From Linyphia triangularis (lineage: Eukaryota > Arthropoda > Arachnida > Araneae > Linyphiidae), in NCBI GenBank assembly GCA_963978545.1, contig OZ021722.1:36163365-36227364 (forward strand): a stretch of 64,000 nt of DNA. Reading direction: 5' to 3'. How positions within the stretch are numbered: the first letter of the stretch is position 1; each line of letters begins with the position of its first letter. Shown here in pieces: positions 1-8,308 of the stretch. A program made the position numbers and the translations under genes. The notes below the pieces were generated by a model that ran no database searches, was not told the origin of the DNA, and saw only the letters and a program-made list of their open reading frames with translations.

Positions 1-57
1 GAGTCAGTGAGTGAGTGAGTGAGTGAGTGAGTGAGGGCTTTGCCTTATATATATAGA
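1..57. repeat. Non-array flank: (GTGA)n run and TA-rich tail
   Basis: This is the only stretch in the window that is not tRNA satellite. Seven perfect GTGA units lie at 7-34, followed by gggctttgcctt and a short TA run. Homology to the array spacer begins at base 58 (gatagatttaac), partway through a spacer. It may be the array edge or the end of a transposon inserted into the array. It resembles the tails of some lepidopteran retroelements (memory only, not checked). Confidence 0.6.
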
Positions 58-69
58 GATAGATTTAAC

Positions 70-74
70 AAAAA
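70..74 (-). terminator. Pol III T5 terminator, type C spacer
   Basis: A T5 run on the minus strand just beyond the first Gln gene (CTCGTCTTTTTG). It is typical of C33 and A33 monomers, which have only T5, against T6 after UUG-intact copies and T7-T10 in type A spacers. Confidence 0.7.
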
Positions 75-78
75 GACG

Positions 79-227
79 AGGTTCTACCGAGATTCGAAAT
101 CGGATCGCTGGATTCAAGGTCCAGAGTGCTAACCATTACACGATAAAACCAATTTTTCCCACGCCGGGAATCGAACAAGGGCCGCCTGGGTGAAAGCCAG
201 GAATCCTAACCACTAGACCACATGGGC
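79..227 (-). tRNA. tRNA-Glu(UUC)-tRNA-Gln(UUG) pair, first of array; C33 prototype
   Basis: Gln 79-150, UUG C33: the anticodon loop reads CCUUGAA, so the U33 needed for the U-turn is C. T-stem G53 is U, which breaks the 53-61 pair that is also part of the B box. The acceptor has a U5.G68 wobble (GGTTTTA). Glu 156-227, UUC: this copy alone has a damaged T stem (aaggg where others have ccggg) and a changed first acceptor base, so the outermost pair of the array looks degraded. Probably not functional as a pair. Confidence 0.6.
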
Positions 228-332
228 CAATAAGCCTACGCATTCAAACACTTTAGATATTTAATAAAATTATAAATTGAATTATACGTAAAATTTTAAA
301 AATCATCGCATACATGAGGGATATTAATTTAG

Positions 333-340
333 AAAAAAAA
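333..340 (-). terminator. Pol III T8 terminator, type A spacer
   Basis: A T8 run on the minus strand begins 3-4 nt after the Gln discriminator base. The same placement (T7-T10) recurs in every type A spacer. No T4 lies inside the Glu-Gln pair, so this is the first stop signal a polymerase starting at Glu would meet. Confidence 0.85.
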
Positions 341-343
341 TTT

Positions 344-492
344 AGGTTCTCCCGAGATTCGAACTCGGATCGCTGGATTCAGAGTCCAGAGTGCTGACCA
401 TTACACCTTAGAACACAATTTTCCCAAGCCGGGAATCGAACCCGGGCCGCCTGGGTGAAAGCCATGAATAATAACCACTAGACCACATGGGA
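344..492 (-). tRNA. Glu(UUC)-Gln(CUG) pair
   Basis: Gln 344-415, CUG U1A8 with one extra change (gttctccc). Glu 421-492, UUC D-TTAT/A28. Confidence 0.65.
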
Positions 493-608
493 CAATAAGT
501 TTACGCATTCAAACACTTTAGATATTTAATAAAATTATAAATTGAATTATACGTAAAATTTTAAAAATCATCGCATACATGAGGGATATTAATTTAGAAA
601 AAAAAATT

Positions 609-757
609 AGGTTCTACCGAGATTCGAACTCGGATCGCTGGATTCAGAGTCCAGAGTGCTGACCATTACACCTTAGAACACAATTTTCCCAAGCCGGGAA
701 TCGAACCCGGGCCGCCTGGGTGAAAGCCAGGAATAATAACCACTAGACCACATGGGA
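609..757 (-). tRNA. Glu(UUC)-Gln(CUG) pair; U1A8 / D-TTAT prototype
   Basis: Gln 609-680: anticodon CUG, intact anticodon and T arms (CCGAG TTCGAAT CTCGG). The 5' end reads TGTTCTAAGG, so G1 is U (mismatch with C72) and U8, which normally stacks on A14, is A. Glu 686-757: anticodon UUC, intact acceptor and T arm; the 3' D-stem strand GGAT is TTAT, losing two D-stem pairs. The B boxes of both genes are good, so transcription is plausible while folding and charging are doubtful. This is the commonest altered type in the window. Confidence 0.72.
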
Positions 758-873
758 CAATAAGCCTACGCATTCAAACACTTTAGATATTTAATAAAAT
801 TATAAATTGAATTATACGTAAAATTTTAAAAATCATCGCATACATGAGGGATATTAATTTAGAAAAAAAATTT

Positions 874-1022
874 AGGTTCTACCGAGATTCGAACTCGGAT
901 CGCTGGATTCAGAGTCCAGAGTGCTGACCATTACACCTTAGAAAACAATTTTCCCAAGCCGGGAACCGAACCCGGGCCGCCTGGGTGAAAGCCAGGAATC
1001 CTAACCACTAGACCACATGGGA
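874..1022 (-). tRNA. Glu(UUC)-Gln(CUG) pair; U1U2A8 / G58 prototype
   Basis: Gln 874-945, CUG U1U2A8: two unpaired bases at the acceptor end plus A8. Glu 951-1022, UUC G58: the T loop reads TTCGGTT, replacing A58 (the m1A site that pairs with T54 and is a core B-box base), while all stems stay paired. The two changes always travel together in this window (nine copies), followed by a psi unit of subfamily a with a distinctive cttaaacgtg spacer variant. Confidence 0.68.
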
Positions 1023-1137
1023 CAGAATGCCTACGTATTCAAATAAATTTTATATTTAATAAAATAATGCAGAAAATTATACAGAAACATTTTTTAATCC
1101 TTGACATACTTAAACGTGAAATAATTGGGAAAAAATT

Positions 1138-1286
1138 ACGTTCAACTGAAATTTGAGCTGGTATCGCTTTATCCAGAGACAAGAGTGCTGACCATTACAT
1201 CATTGAACTTAATTTTCCCACGCAAGGAATCGAAAATTGGCAGCCTGGGTGATATGTAGTATTCCTAACCATATGACAAAATAGTC
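1138..1286 (-). pseudogene. Decayed Glu-Gln pair, subfamily a prototype
   Basis: Gln-derived part 1138-1209 and Glu-derived part 1215-1286 keep the lengths and order of intact pairs. The Gln T loop reads CTCAAAT where intact copies have TTCGAAT, so the B box is lost, and the anticodon stem is unpaired. The Glu T stem is CCAATT... and the acceptor 5' strand is lost (GACTATTTTG). A T7 run still follows on the minus strand. Confidence 0.9.
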
Positions 1287-1403
1287 TAATGAATTGCATT
1301 TTATCATCCTTTTGATTCAATAACTATATTGCGTAAAAAATACATATGTCCAAAAATATTTCATTCCAGATATATTTAGACATGATAGATTTAACAAAAA
1401 ACT

Positions 1404-1552
1404 AGGTTCTACCGAGATTCGAACTCGGATCGCTGGATTCAAAGTCCAGAGTGCTAACCATTACACCATAGAACCCAAATTTCCCACACCGGGAATCGAA
1501 CCCGGGCCGCCTGGGTGAAAGCCAGGAATATTAACCACTAGACCACATGGGA
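1404..1552 (-). tRNA. Glu(UUC)-Gln(UUG) pair; D-ATAT prototype
   Basis: Gln 1404-1475, UUG intact. Glu 1481-1552, UUC D-ATAT: the D stem loses the C12-G23 pair and gains U13-A22, a milder change than D-TTAT. Acceptor, anticodon and T arms are paired. First monomer of the four-monomer block. Confidence 0.85.
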
Positions 1553-1668
1553 CAATAATCCTACGCATTCAAACACTTTAGATATTTAATAAAATTATAT
1601 AGTCAACTATATGTAAAATTTTAAAAATAATCGCGTACATGAGGGATATTAATTTAGAAAAAAAACTT

Positions 1669-1817
1669 AGGTTCTACCGAGATTCGAACTCGGATCGCTG
1701 GATTCAGAGTCCAGAGTGCTTACCATTACACCATAGAACTCAACTTTCCCACGCCTGGCATCGAACCCGGGCCACTTGGGTGAGAGCCAGGATTCCTAAC
1801 CACTAGACCACATGGGA
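1669..1817 (-). tRNA. Glu(CUC)-Gln(CUG) pair; A1 / weak-stem prototype
   Basis: Gln 1669-1740, CUG A1: the only stem fault is A1 opposite C72. Glu 1746-1817, CUC weak: the anticodon stem has C28.A42 (CCTGG/CCAAG), the T stem has G51.A63 and U60 is G, which also alters the B box (GGTTCGATGCC). These changes occur together in every copy of this type. Second monomer of the four-monomer block. Confidence 0.7.
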
Positions 1818-1933
1818 CAATAAGACTACGCAATCAAACACTTTAGATATTTAATAAAATTTTAATGTCAACTATACGTAAAATTTTAAAAATCATCGCA
1901 TACATGAGAGATATTAATTTAGAAAAAAAACTT

Positions 1934-2082
1934 AGGTTCCACCGAGATTCGAACTCGGATCGCTGGATTCAGAGTCCAGAGTGCTGACCATTACATAATA
2001 GAACCCAATTTTCCCACGCCGGGAATCGAACCCGGGCCGCCTGGGTGAGAGCCAGGAATCCTAACCACTAGACCACGTGGGA
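1934..2082 (-). tRNA. Glu(CUC)-Gln(CUG) pair
   Basis: Gln 1934-2005, CUG with a D-arm change (acataatag for acaccatag). Glu 2011-2082, CUC intact. Confidence 0.85.
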
Positions 2083-2199
2083 CAGAATGCTTACGTAATC
2101 AAATAAATTTTATATTTAATAAAATAATGAAGAAAATTATACAGAAACATTTTATTAATCTTTGACATACTCAAGGGTGAAATAATTGGAAAAAAACTT

Positions 2200-2348
2200 A
2201 CGTTCTACTGAAATGTGAGCTGGTATTGCTGGATCAGGAGATAAGAGTGCTGACCATTACATCATGGAACTTAATTTTCCCTGGCAAGGAATCGAAAATT
2301 GGCAGCCTGGGTGAGATCTTGTACTCCTAACCCTATGACAAAAGATAC
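2200..2348 (-). pseudogene. Decayed Glu-Gln pair, subfamily b prototype
   Basis: Differs from subfamily a by ttctactg at the Gln 3' end, tattgctggatc in the anticodon region, and gagatcttgtactcc in the Glu part. The B box of Gln is lost as in subfamily a. Fourth monomer of the four-monomer block. Confidence 0.9.
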
Positions 2349-2466
2349 TCATGAGTTGCAATTTATCATCCTTTTGATTCAATAACTATATTGCGTAAAA
2401 AAATATATATATCCAAAAATATTTCATTCCAGATATATTTAGACATGATAGATTTAACAAAAAACT

Positions 2467-2615
2467 AGGTTCTACCGAGATTCGAACTCGGATCGCTGGA
2501 TTCAAAGTCCAGAATGCTAACCATTACACCATAGAACCCAAATTTCCCACACCGGGAATCGAACCCGGGCCGCCTGGGTGAAAGCCAGGAATCCTAATCA
2601 CTAGACCACATGGGA
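2467..2615 (-). tRNA. Glu(UUC)-Gln(UUG) pair
   Basis: Gln 2467-2538, UUG with one D-stem change (agaatgc). Glu 2544-2615, UUC intact apart from a D-loop change (taatcac) shared with the pair at 3528. Confidence 0.9.
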
Positions 2616-2731
2616 CAATAAGCCTACGCATTCAAACACTTTAGATATTTAATAAAATTATAAAGTCAACTATATGTAAAATTTTAAAAATAATCGCGTA
2701 CATGAGGGATATTAATTTAGAAAAAAAACTT

Positions 2732-2880
2732 ATGTTCTACCGAGATTCGAACTCGGATCGCTGGATTCAGAGTCCAGAGTGCTTACCATTACACCATAGA
2801 ACTCAACTTTCCCACGCCTGGCATCGAACGCGGGCCACTTGGGTGAGAGCCAGGAATCCTAACCACTAGACCACATGGGA
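2732..2880 (-). tRNA. Glu(CUC)-Gln(CUG) pair
   Basis: Gln 2732-2803, CUG A1, also C72 to A (atgttc). Glu 2809-2880, CUC weak with a further T-stem change (cgaacgcggg). Confidence 0.6.
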
Positions 2881-2995
2881 CAATAAGCCTACGCAATCAA
2901 ACACTTTAGATATTTAATAAAATTTTAATGTCAACTATACGTAAAATTTTAAAAATCATCGCATACATGAGAGATATTAATTTAGAAAAATACTT

Positions 2996-3144
2996 AGGTT
3001 CCACCGAGATTCGAACTCGGATCGCTGGATTCAGAGTCCAGAGTGCTGACCATTACACCATAGAACCCAATTTTCCCACGCCGGGAATCGAACCCGGGCC
3101 GCCTGGGTGAAAGCCAGGAATAATAACCACTAGACCACATGGGA
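2996..3144 (-). tRNA. Glu(UUC)-Gln(CUG) pair
   Basis: Gln 2996-3067, CUG intact. Glu 3073-3144, UUC D-TTAT. Terminator shortened: T5 followed by A (cttaggtt preceded by aaaaata). Confidence 0.8.
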
Positions 3145-3259
3145 CAGAATGCCTACGTATTCAAATAAATTTTATATTTAATAAAATAATGCAGAAAATT
3201 ATACAGAAACATTTTTTAATCCTTGACATACTCAAGGGTGAAATAATTGGAAAAAAATT

Positions 3260-3408
3260 ACGTTCAACTGAAATTTGAGCTGGTATCGCTTTATCCAGAG
3301 ACAAGAGTGCTGACCATTACATCATTGAACTTAATTTTCCCACGCAAGGAATCAGAAATTGGCAGCCTGGGTGAGATCTAGTATTCCTAACCATATGACA
3401 AAATAGTC
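3260..3408 (-). pseudogene. Decayed Glu-Gln pair
   Basis: Subfamily a, with aatcagaaattgg in the Glu T arm. Confidence 0.9.
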
Positions 3409-3527
3409 TAATGAATTGCATTTTATCATCAATTTGATTCAATAACTATATTGCTTAAATATATATATATATCCAAAAATATTTCATTTCTGATATATTT
3501 ATGCATGATAAATTTAACAAAAAGACG

Positions 3528-3675
3528 AGGTTCTACCGAGATTCGAAATCGGATCGCTGTATTCAATGTCCAGAGTGCTAACCATTACACGATAAAACCA
3601 ATTTTCCCACGCCGGGAATCGAACCCGGGCCGCCTGGGTGAAAGCCAGGAATCCTAATCACTAGACCACATGGGA
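3528..3675 (-). tRNA. Glu(UUC)-Gln(UUG) pair; A33 prototype
   Basis: Gln 3528-3599, UUG A33: the anticodon loop reads CAUUGAA, so U33 is A; G30.A40 mismatches the anticodon stem and G53 is U. Glu 3604-3675, UUC intact with taatcac. The linker is 4 nt here instead of 5, as in all A33 pairs. The Gln copy is unlikely to decode, while its Glu partner looks normal. Confidence 0.72.
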
Positions 3676-3791
3676 CAATAAGCCTACGCATTCAAACACT
3701 TTAGATATTTAATAAAATTATAAAGTCAACTATATGTAAAATTTTAAAAATAATCGCGTACATGAGGGATATTAATTTAGAAAAAAAACTT

Positions 3792-3940
3792 ATGTTCTAC
3801 CGAGATTCGAACTCGGATCGCTGGATTCAGAGTCCAGAGTGCTTACCATTACACCATAGAACTCAACTTTCCCACGCCTGGCATCGAACGCGGGCCACTT
3901 GGGTGAGAGCCAGGAATCCTAACCACTAGACCACATGGGA
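3792..3940 (-). tRNA. Glu(CUC)-Gln(CUG) pair
   Basis: Gln 3792-3863, CUG A1 with C72 to A. Glu 3869-3940, CUC weak (cgaacgcggg). Duplicate of the pair at 2732. Confidence 0.6.
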
Positions 3941-4055
3941 CAATAAGCCTACGCAATCAAACACTTTAGATATTTAATAAAATTTTAATGTCAACTATAC
4001 GTAAAATTTTAAAAATCATCGCATACATGAGAGATATTAATTTAGAAAAATACTT

Positions 4056-4204
4056 AGGTTCCACCGAGATTCGAACTCGGATCGCTGGATTCAGAGTCCA
4101 GAGTGCTGACCATTACACCATAGAACCCAATTTTCCCACGCCGGGAATCGAACCCGGGCCGCCTGGGTGAAAGCCAGGAATAATAACCACTAGACCACAT
4201 GGGA
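4056..4204 (-). tRNA. Glu(UUC)-Gln(CUG) pair
   Basis: Gln 4056-4127, CUG intact. Glu 4133-4204, UUC D-TTAT. Duplicate of the pair at 2996. Confidence 0.8.
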
Positions 4205-4319
4205 CAGAATGCCTACGTATTCAAATAAATTTTATATTTAATAAAATAATGCAGAAAATTATACAGAAACATTTTTTAATCCTTGACATACTCAAGGGTG
4301 AAATAATTGGAAAAAAATT

Positions 4320-4468
4320 ACGTTCAACTGAAATTTGAGCTGGTATCGCTTTATCCAGAGACAAGAGTGCTGACCATTACATCATTGAACTTAATTTTCC
4401 CACGCAAGGAATCAGAAATTGGCAGCCTGGGTGAGATCTAGTATTCCTAACCATATGACAAAATAGTC
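4320..4468 (-). pseudogene. Decayed Glu-Gln pair
   Basis: Subfamily a; duplicate of the unit at 3260. Confidence 0.9.
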
Positions 4469-4587
4469 TAATGAATTGCATTTTATCATCAATTTGATTC
4501 AATAACTATATTGCTTAAATATATATATATATCCAAAAATATTTCATTTCTGATATATTTATGCATGATAAATTTAACAAAAAGACG

Positions 4588-4735
4588 AGGTTCTACCGAG
4601 ATTCGAAATCGGATCGCTGTATTCAATGTCCAGAGTGCTAACCATTACACGATAAAACCAATTTTCCCACGCCGGGAATCGAACCCGGGCCGCCTGGGTG
4701 AAAGCCATGAATAATAACCACTAGACCACATGGGA
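4588..4735 (-). tRNA. Glu(UUC)-Gln(UUG) pair
   Basis: Gln 4588-4659, UUG A33. Glu 4664-4735, UUC D-TTAT/A28: the only A33 Gln joined to this Glu type, marking the end of the 1060-bp duplication. Confidence 0.62.
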
Positions 4736-4851
4736 CAATAAGTTTACGCATTCAAACTTTTTAGATATTTAATAAAATTATAAATTGAATTATACGTAAA
4801 ATTTTAAAAATCATCGCATACATGAGGGATATTAATTTAGAAAAAAAAATT

Positions 4852-5000
4852 AGGTTCTACCGAGATTCGAACTCGGATCGCTGGATTCAGAGTCCAGAGT
4901 GCTGACCATTACACCTTAGAACACAATTTTCCCAAGCCGGGAATCGAACCCGGGCCGCCTGGGTGAAAGCCAGGAATAATAACCACTAGACCACATGGGA
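4852..5000 (-). tRNA. Glu(UUC)-Gln(CUG) pair
   Basis: Gln 4852-4923, CUG U1A8. Glu 4929-5000, UUC D-TTAT. Confidence 0.72.
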
Positions 5001-5116
5001 CAATAAGCCTACGCATTCAAACACTTTAGATATTTAATAAAATTATAAAGTCAACTATATGTAAAATTTTAAAAATAATCGCGTACATGAGGGATATTAA
5101 TTTAGAAAAAAAACTT

Positions 5117-5265
5117 AGGTTCCACCGAGATTCGAACTCGGATCGCTGGATTCAGAGTCCAGAGTGCTGACCATTACACCATAGAACCCAATTTTCCTAC
5201 GCCGGGAATCGAACCCGCGCCGCCTGGGTAAAAGCCAGGAATCCTAAACACTAGACCACATGGGA
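5117..5265 (-). tRNA. Glu-body tRNA with UUU anticodon, and Gln(CUG)
   Basis: Gln 5117-5188, CUG intact. Glu-type 5194-5265, UUU (anticodon at 5230-5232). The body also has a C4.A69 acceptor mismatch (cctacg) and G49.G65 in the T stem (cgcgcc), so it is probably decaying. Confidence 0.7.
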
Positions 5266-5381
5266 CAATAAGACTACGCAATCAAACACTTTAGATATTT
5301 AATAAAATTTTAATGTCAACTATACGTAAAATTTTAAAAATCATCGCATACATGAGAGATATTAATTTAGAAAAAAAACTT

Positions 5382-5530
5382 AGGTTCCACCGAGATTCGA
5401 ACTCGGATCGCTGGATTCAGAGTATAGAGTGCTGACCATTACACCATAGAACCCAATTTTCCCACGCCGGGAATCGAACCCGGGCCGCCTGGGTGAGAGC
5501 CAGGAATCCTAACCACTAGACCACGTGGGA
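5382..5530 (-). tRNA. Glu(CUC)-Gln(CUG) pair
   Basis: Gln 5382-5453, CUG with an altered anticodon stem (gtatagag). Glu 5459-5530, CUC intact. Confidence 0.8.
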
Positions 5531-5647
5531 CAGAATGCTTACGTAATCAAATAAATTTTATATTTAATAAAATAATGAAGAAAATTATACAGAAACATTT
5601 TATTAATCTTTGACATACTCAAGGGTGAAATAATTGGAAAAAAACTT

Positions 5648-5796
5648 ACGTTCTACTGAAATATGAGCTGGTATTGCTGGATCAAGAGATAAGAGTGCTG
5701 ACCATTACATCATGGAACTTAATTTTCCCTCGCAAGGAATCGAAAATTGGCAGCCTGGGTGAGATCTTGTACTCCTAACCCTTTGACAAAAGATAC
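5648..5796 (-). pseudogene. Decayed Glu-Gln pair
   Basis: Subfamily b, with ccctttgac at the Glu 5' end. Confidence 0.9.
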
Positions 5797-5914
5797 TCAT
5801 GAGTTGCAATTTATCATCCTTTTGATTCAATAACTATATTGCGTAAAAAAATATATATATCCAAAAATATTTCATTCCAGATATATTTAGACATGATAGA
5901 TTTAACAAAAAACT

Positions 5915-6063
5915 AGGTTCTACCGATATTCGAACTCGGATCGCTGGATTCAAAGTCCAGAGTGCTAACCATTACACCATAGAACCCAAATTTCCCACAC
6001 CGGGAATCGAACCCGGGCCGCCTGGGTGAAAGCCAGGAATCCTAACCACTAGACCACATGGGA
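5915..6063 (-). tRNA. Glu(UUC)-Gln(UUG) pair
   Basis: Gln 5915-5986, UUG with one T-stem change (gatattcg). Glu 5992-6063, UUC intact. Confidence 0.88.
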
Positions 6064-6179
6064 CAATAAGCCTACGCATTCAAACACTTTAGATATTTAA
6101 TAAAATTATAAAGTCAACTATATGTAAAATTTTAAAAATAATCGCGTACATGAGGGATATTAATTTAGAAAAAAAACTT

Positions 6180-6328
6180 AGGTTCTACCGAGATTCGAAC
6201 TCGGATCGCTGGATTCAGAGTCCAGAGTGCTTACCATTACACCATAGAACTCAACTTTCCCACGCCTGGCATCGAACGCGGGCCACTTGGGTGAGAGCCA
6301 GGAATCCTAACCACTAGACCACATGGGA
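6180..6328 (-). tRNA. Glu(CUC)-Gln(CUG) pair
   Basis: Gln 6180-6251, CUG A1. Glu 6257-6328, CUC weak (cgaacgcggg). Confidence 0.68.
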
Positions 6329-6443
6329 CAATAAGCCTACGCAATCAAACACTTTAGATATTTAATAAAATTTTAATGTCAACTATACGTAAAATTTTAA
6401 AAATCATCGCATACATGAGAGATATTAATTTAGAAAAATACTT

Positions 6444-6592
6444 AGGTTCCACCGAGATTCGAACTCGGATCGCTGGATTCAGAGTCCAGAGTGCTGACCA
6501 TTACACCTTAGAAAACAATTTTCCCAAGCCGGGAACCGAACCCGGGCCGCCTGGGTGAAAGCCAGGAATCCTAACCACTAGACCACATGGGA
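6444..6592 (-). tRNA. Glu(UUC)-Gln(CUG) pair
   Basis: Gln 6444-6515, CUG U1U2A8 but with the ttccacc 3' end of the CUG intact type, so a recombinant. Glu 6521-6592, UUC G58. Confidence 0.68.
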
Positions 6593-6707
6593 CAGAATGC
6601 CTACGTATTCAAATAAATTTTATATTTAATAAAATAATGCAGAAAATTATACAGAAACATTTTTTAATCCTTGACATACTTAAACGTGAAATAATTGGGA
6701 AAAAATT

Positions 6708-6856
6708 ACGTTCAACTGAAATTTGAGCTGGTATCGCTTTATCCAGAGACAAGAGTGCTGACCATTACATCATTGAACTTAATTTTCCCACGCAAGGAAT
6801 CATAAATTGGCAGCCTGGGTGAGATCTAGTATTCCTAACCATATGACAAAATAGTC
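6708..6856 (-). pseudogene. Decayed Glu-Gln pair
   Basis: Subfamily a, preceded by the cttaaacgtg spacer variant. Confidence 0.9.
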
Positions 6857-6975
6857 TAATGAATTGCATTTTATCATCAATTTGATTCAATAACTATATT
6901 GCTTAAAAATATATATATATCCAAAAATATTTCATTTCTGATATATTTATGCATGATAAATTTAACAAAAACACT

Positions 6976-7124
6976 AGGTTCTAATGAGATTAGAAATCGG
7001 TTCGCCGGATTCAAAGTCTAGAGTGCTACCCATTACACGATAGAACCAATCTTTCCCACGCCGGGAATCGAACCCGGGCCGCCTGGGTGAGAGCCAGGAA
7101 TCCTAACCACTAGACCACGTTGGA
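6976..7124 (-). tRNA. Glu(CUC) with decayed Gln(UUG); prototype
   Basis: Gln-like 6976-7047, UUG decayed: the T loop is TTCTAAT (C56-G57 contact and B box damaged), the anticodon stem is CTAGA/TCCGG with an A.C mismatch, yet the anticodon loop CUUUGAA is intact. Glu 7053-7124, CUC intact except one acceptor change (cacgttgga). Seven copies of this type exist, each flanked by psi units on both sides. Confidence 0.75.
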
Positions 7125-7241
7125 CAGAATGCTTACGTATTCAAATAAATTTTATATTTAATAAAATAATGAAGAAAATTATACAGAAACATTTTATTAA
7201 TCTTTGACATACTCAAGGGTGAAATAATTGGAAAAAAACTT

Positions 7242-7390
7242 ACGTTCTACTGAAATATGAGCTGGTATTGCTGGATCAAGAGATAAGAGTGCTGACAATT
7301 ACATCATTGAACTTAATTTTCCCTCGCAAGGAATCGAAAATTGGCAGCCTGGGTGAGATCTTGTACTCCTAACCCTATGACAAAAGATAC
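7242..7390 (-). pseudogene. Decayed Glu-Gln pair
   Basis: Subfamily b (gacaattac variant). Confidence 0.9.
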
Positions 7391-7509
7391 TCATGAATTG
7401 CAATTTATCATCCTTTTGATTCAATAACTATATTGCGTAAAAAAATATATATATCCAAAAATATTTCATTCCAGATATATTTAGACATGATAGATTTAAC
7501 AAAAAGACG

Positions 7510-7658
7510 AAGTTCCACCGAGATTCGAACTCGGATCGCTGGATTCAGAGTCCAGAGTGCTGACCATTACACCATAGAACCCAATTTTCCCACGCCGGGA
7601 ATCGAACCCGGGCCGCCTGGGTAAAAGCCAGGAATCCTACACACTAGACAACATGGGA
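7510..7658 (-). tRNA. Glu-body tRNA with UUU anticodon, and Gln(CUG)
   Basis: Gln 7510-7581, CUG with one acceptor change (aagttcc). Glu-type 7587-7658, UUU (7623-7625); the D loop has lost G19 (ctacacac) and position 9 is changed. Confidence 0.7.
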
Positions 7659-7775
7659 CAGAATGCCTAAGTATTCAAATAAGTTTTATATTTCATAAAA
7701 TAATGAAGAAAATTATACGGAAACATTTTAATAATCCTCGACATACTCAAGGGTGAAATAATTGGAAAAAAATTT

Positions 7776-7924
7776 ACGTTCTACTGAAATTTTAGCTAGT
7801 ATCGCTGGATCCAGAGACAAGAGTGCTGACCATTACATCACTGAACTTAATTTTCCCACGCAAGGAATCAAAAATTGGCAGCCTGGGTGGGATCTAGTAC
7901 TCCTAACCATATGACAAAAGAGTT
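7776..7924 (-). pseudogene. Decayed Glu-Gln pair, subfamily c prototype
   Basis: Marked by gaaattttagct and tggatccagagac. Intermediate between a and b: its anticodon region still pairs partly with the intact consensus. Preceded by a diverged type B spacer (aagttttatatttcat). Confidence 0.9.
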
Positions 7925-8042
7925 TAATGAATTGCATTTTATCATCCTTTTGATTCAATAATTATATTGCGTAAAAAATACATATGTCCAAAAATATTTC
8001 ATTCCATATATATTTATACATGAGAGATTTAACAAAAAGACG

Positions 8043-8191
8043 AGGTTATACCGAGATTCGAAATCGGATCGCTGGATTCAAGGTCCAGAGTGCTAACCAT
8101 TACACGATAAAACCAATTTTTCCCACGCCGGGAATCGAACCCGGGCCGCCTGGGTGAAAGCCAGGAATCCTAACCACTAGACCACATGGGA
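8043..8191 (-). tRNA. Glu(UUC)-Gln(UUG) pair
   Basis: Gln 8043-8114, UUG C33 with an acceptor change (ggttatacc). Glu 8120-8191, UUC intact. Confidence 0.75.
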
Positions 8192-8308
8192 CAATAAGCC
8201 TACGCATTCAAACACTTTAGATATTTAATAAAATTATAAATTGAATTATACGTAAAATTTTAAAAATCATCGCATACATGAGGGATATTAATTTAGAAAA
8301 AAAAATTT

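Larger units (their letters stand above)
2544..4697 (-). repeat. Tandem duplication of a 1060-bp four-monomer block
   Basis: The stretch from inside the Glu gene at 2544 to about 3637 recurs, as far as I could compare, base for base at offset 1060 bp, including rare marks (taatcac, atgttctacc, cgaacgcggg, acttaggttcc after a T5). It ends inside the Glu gene at 4664, where the sequence switches to the D-TTAT/A28 type. Confidence 0.88.

Noticed and set aside
7..34. Telomere-like repeat
   Set aside because: The unit is GTGA, not TTAGG or TTAGGG, and the run is only 28 bp; it is an ordinary microsatellite.
2928..3110. Repeated 60-codon ORF ending in GIEPGPPG (also at 3988, 6376, 12489, 42767)
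   Set aside because: It is antisense translation across the Gln and Glu genes. Its conserved residues are simply the tRNA sequence; it is open only in some monomers and has no initiation context or codon bias.
5194..5265. A true tRNA-Lys gene
   Set aside because: The anticodon is UUU, but acceptor, T arm and D arm are tRNA-Glu throughout; I keep it as a Glu-derived variant.
6976..7047. A different tRNA family in the ctaatgagattag copies
   Set aside because: Aligned base by base it is Gln(UUG) with extra substitutions in the T and anticodon arms; the anticodon loop is unchanged.
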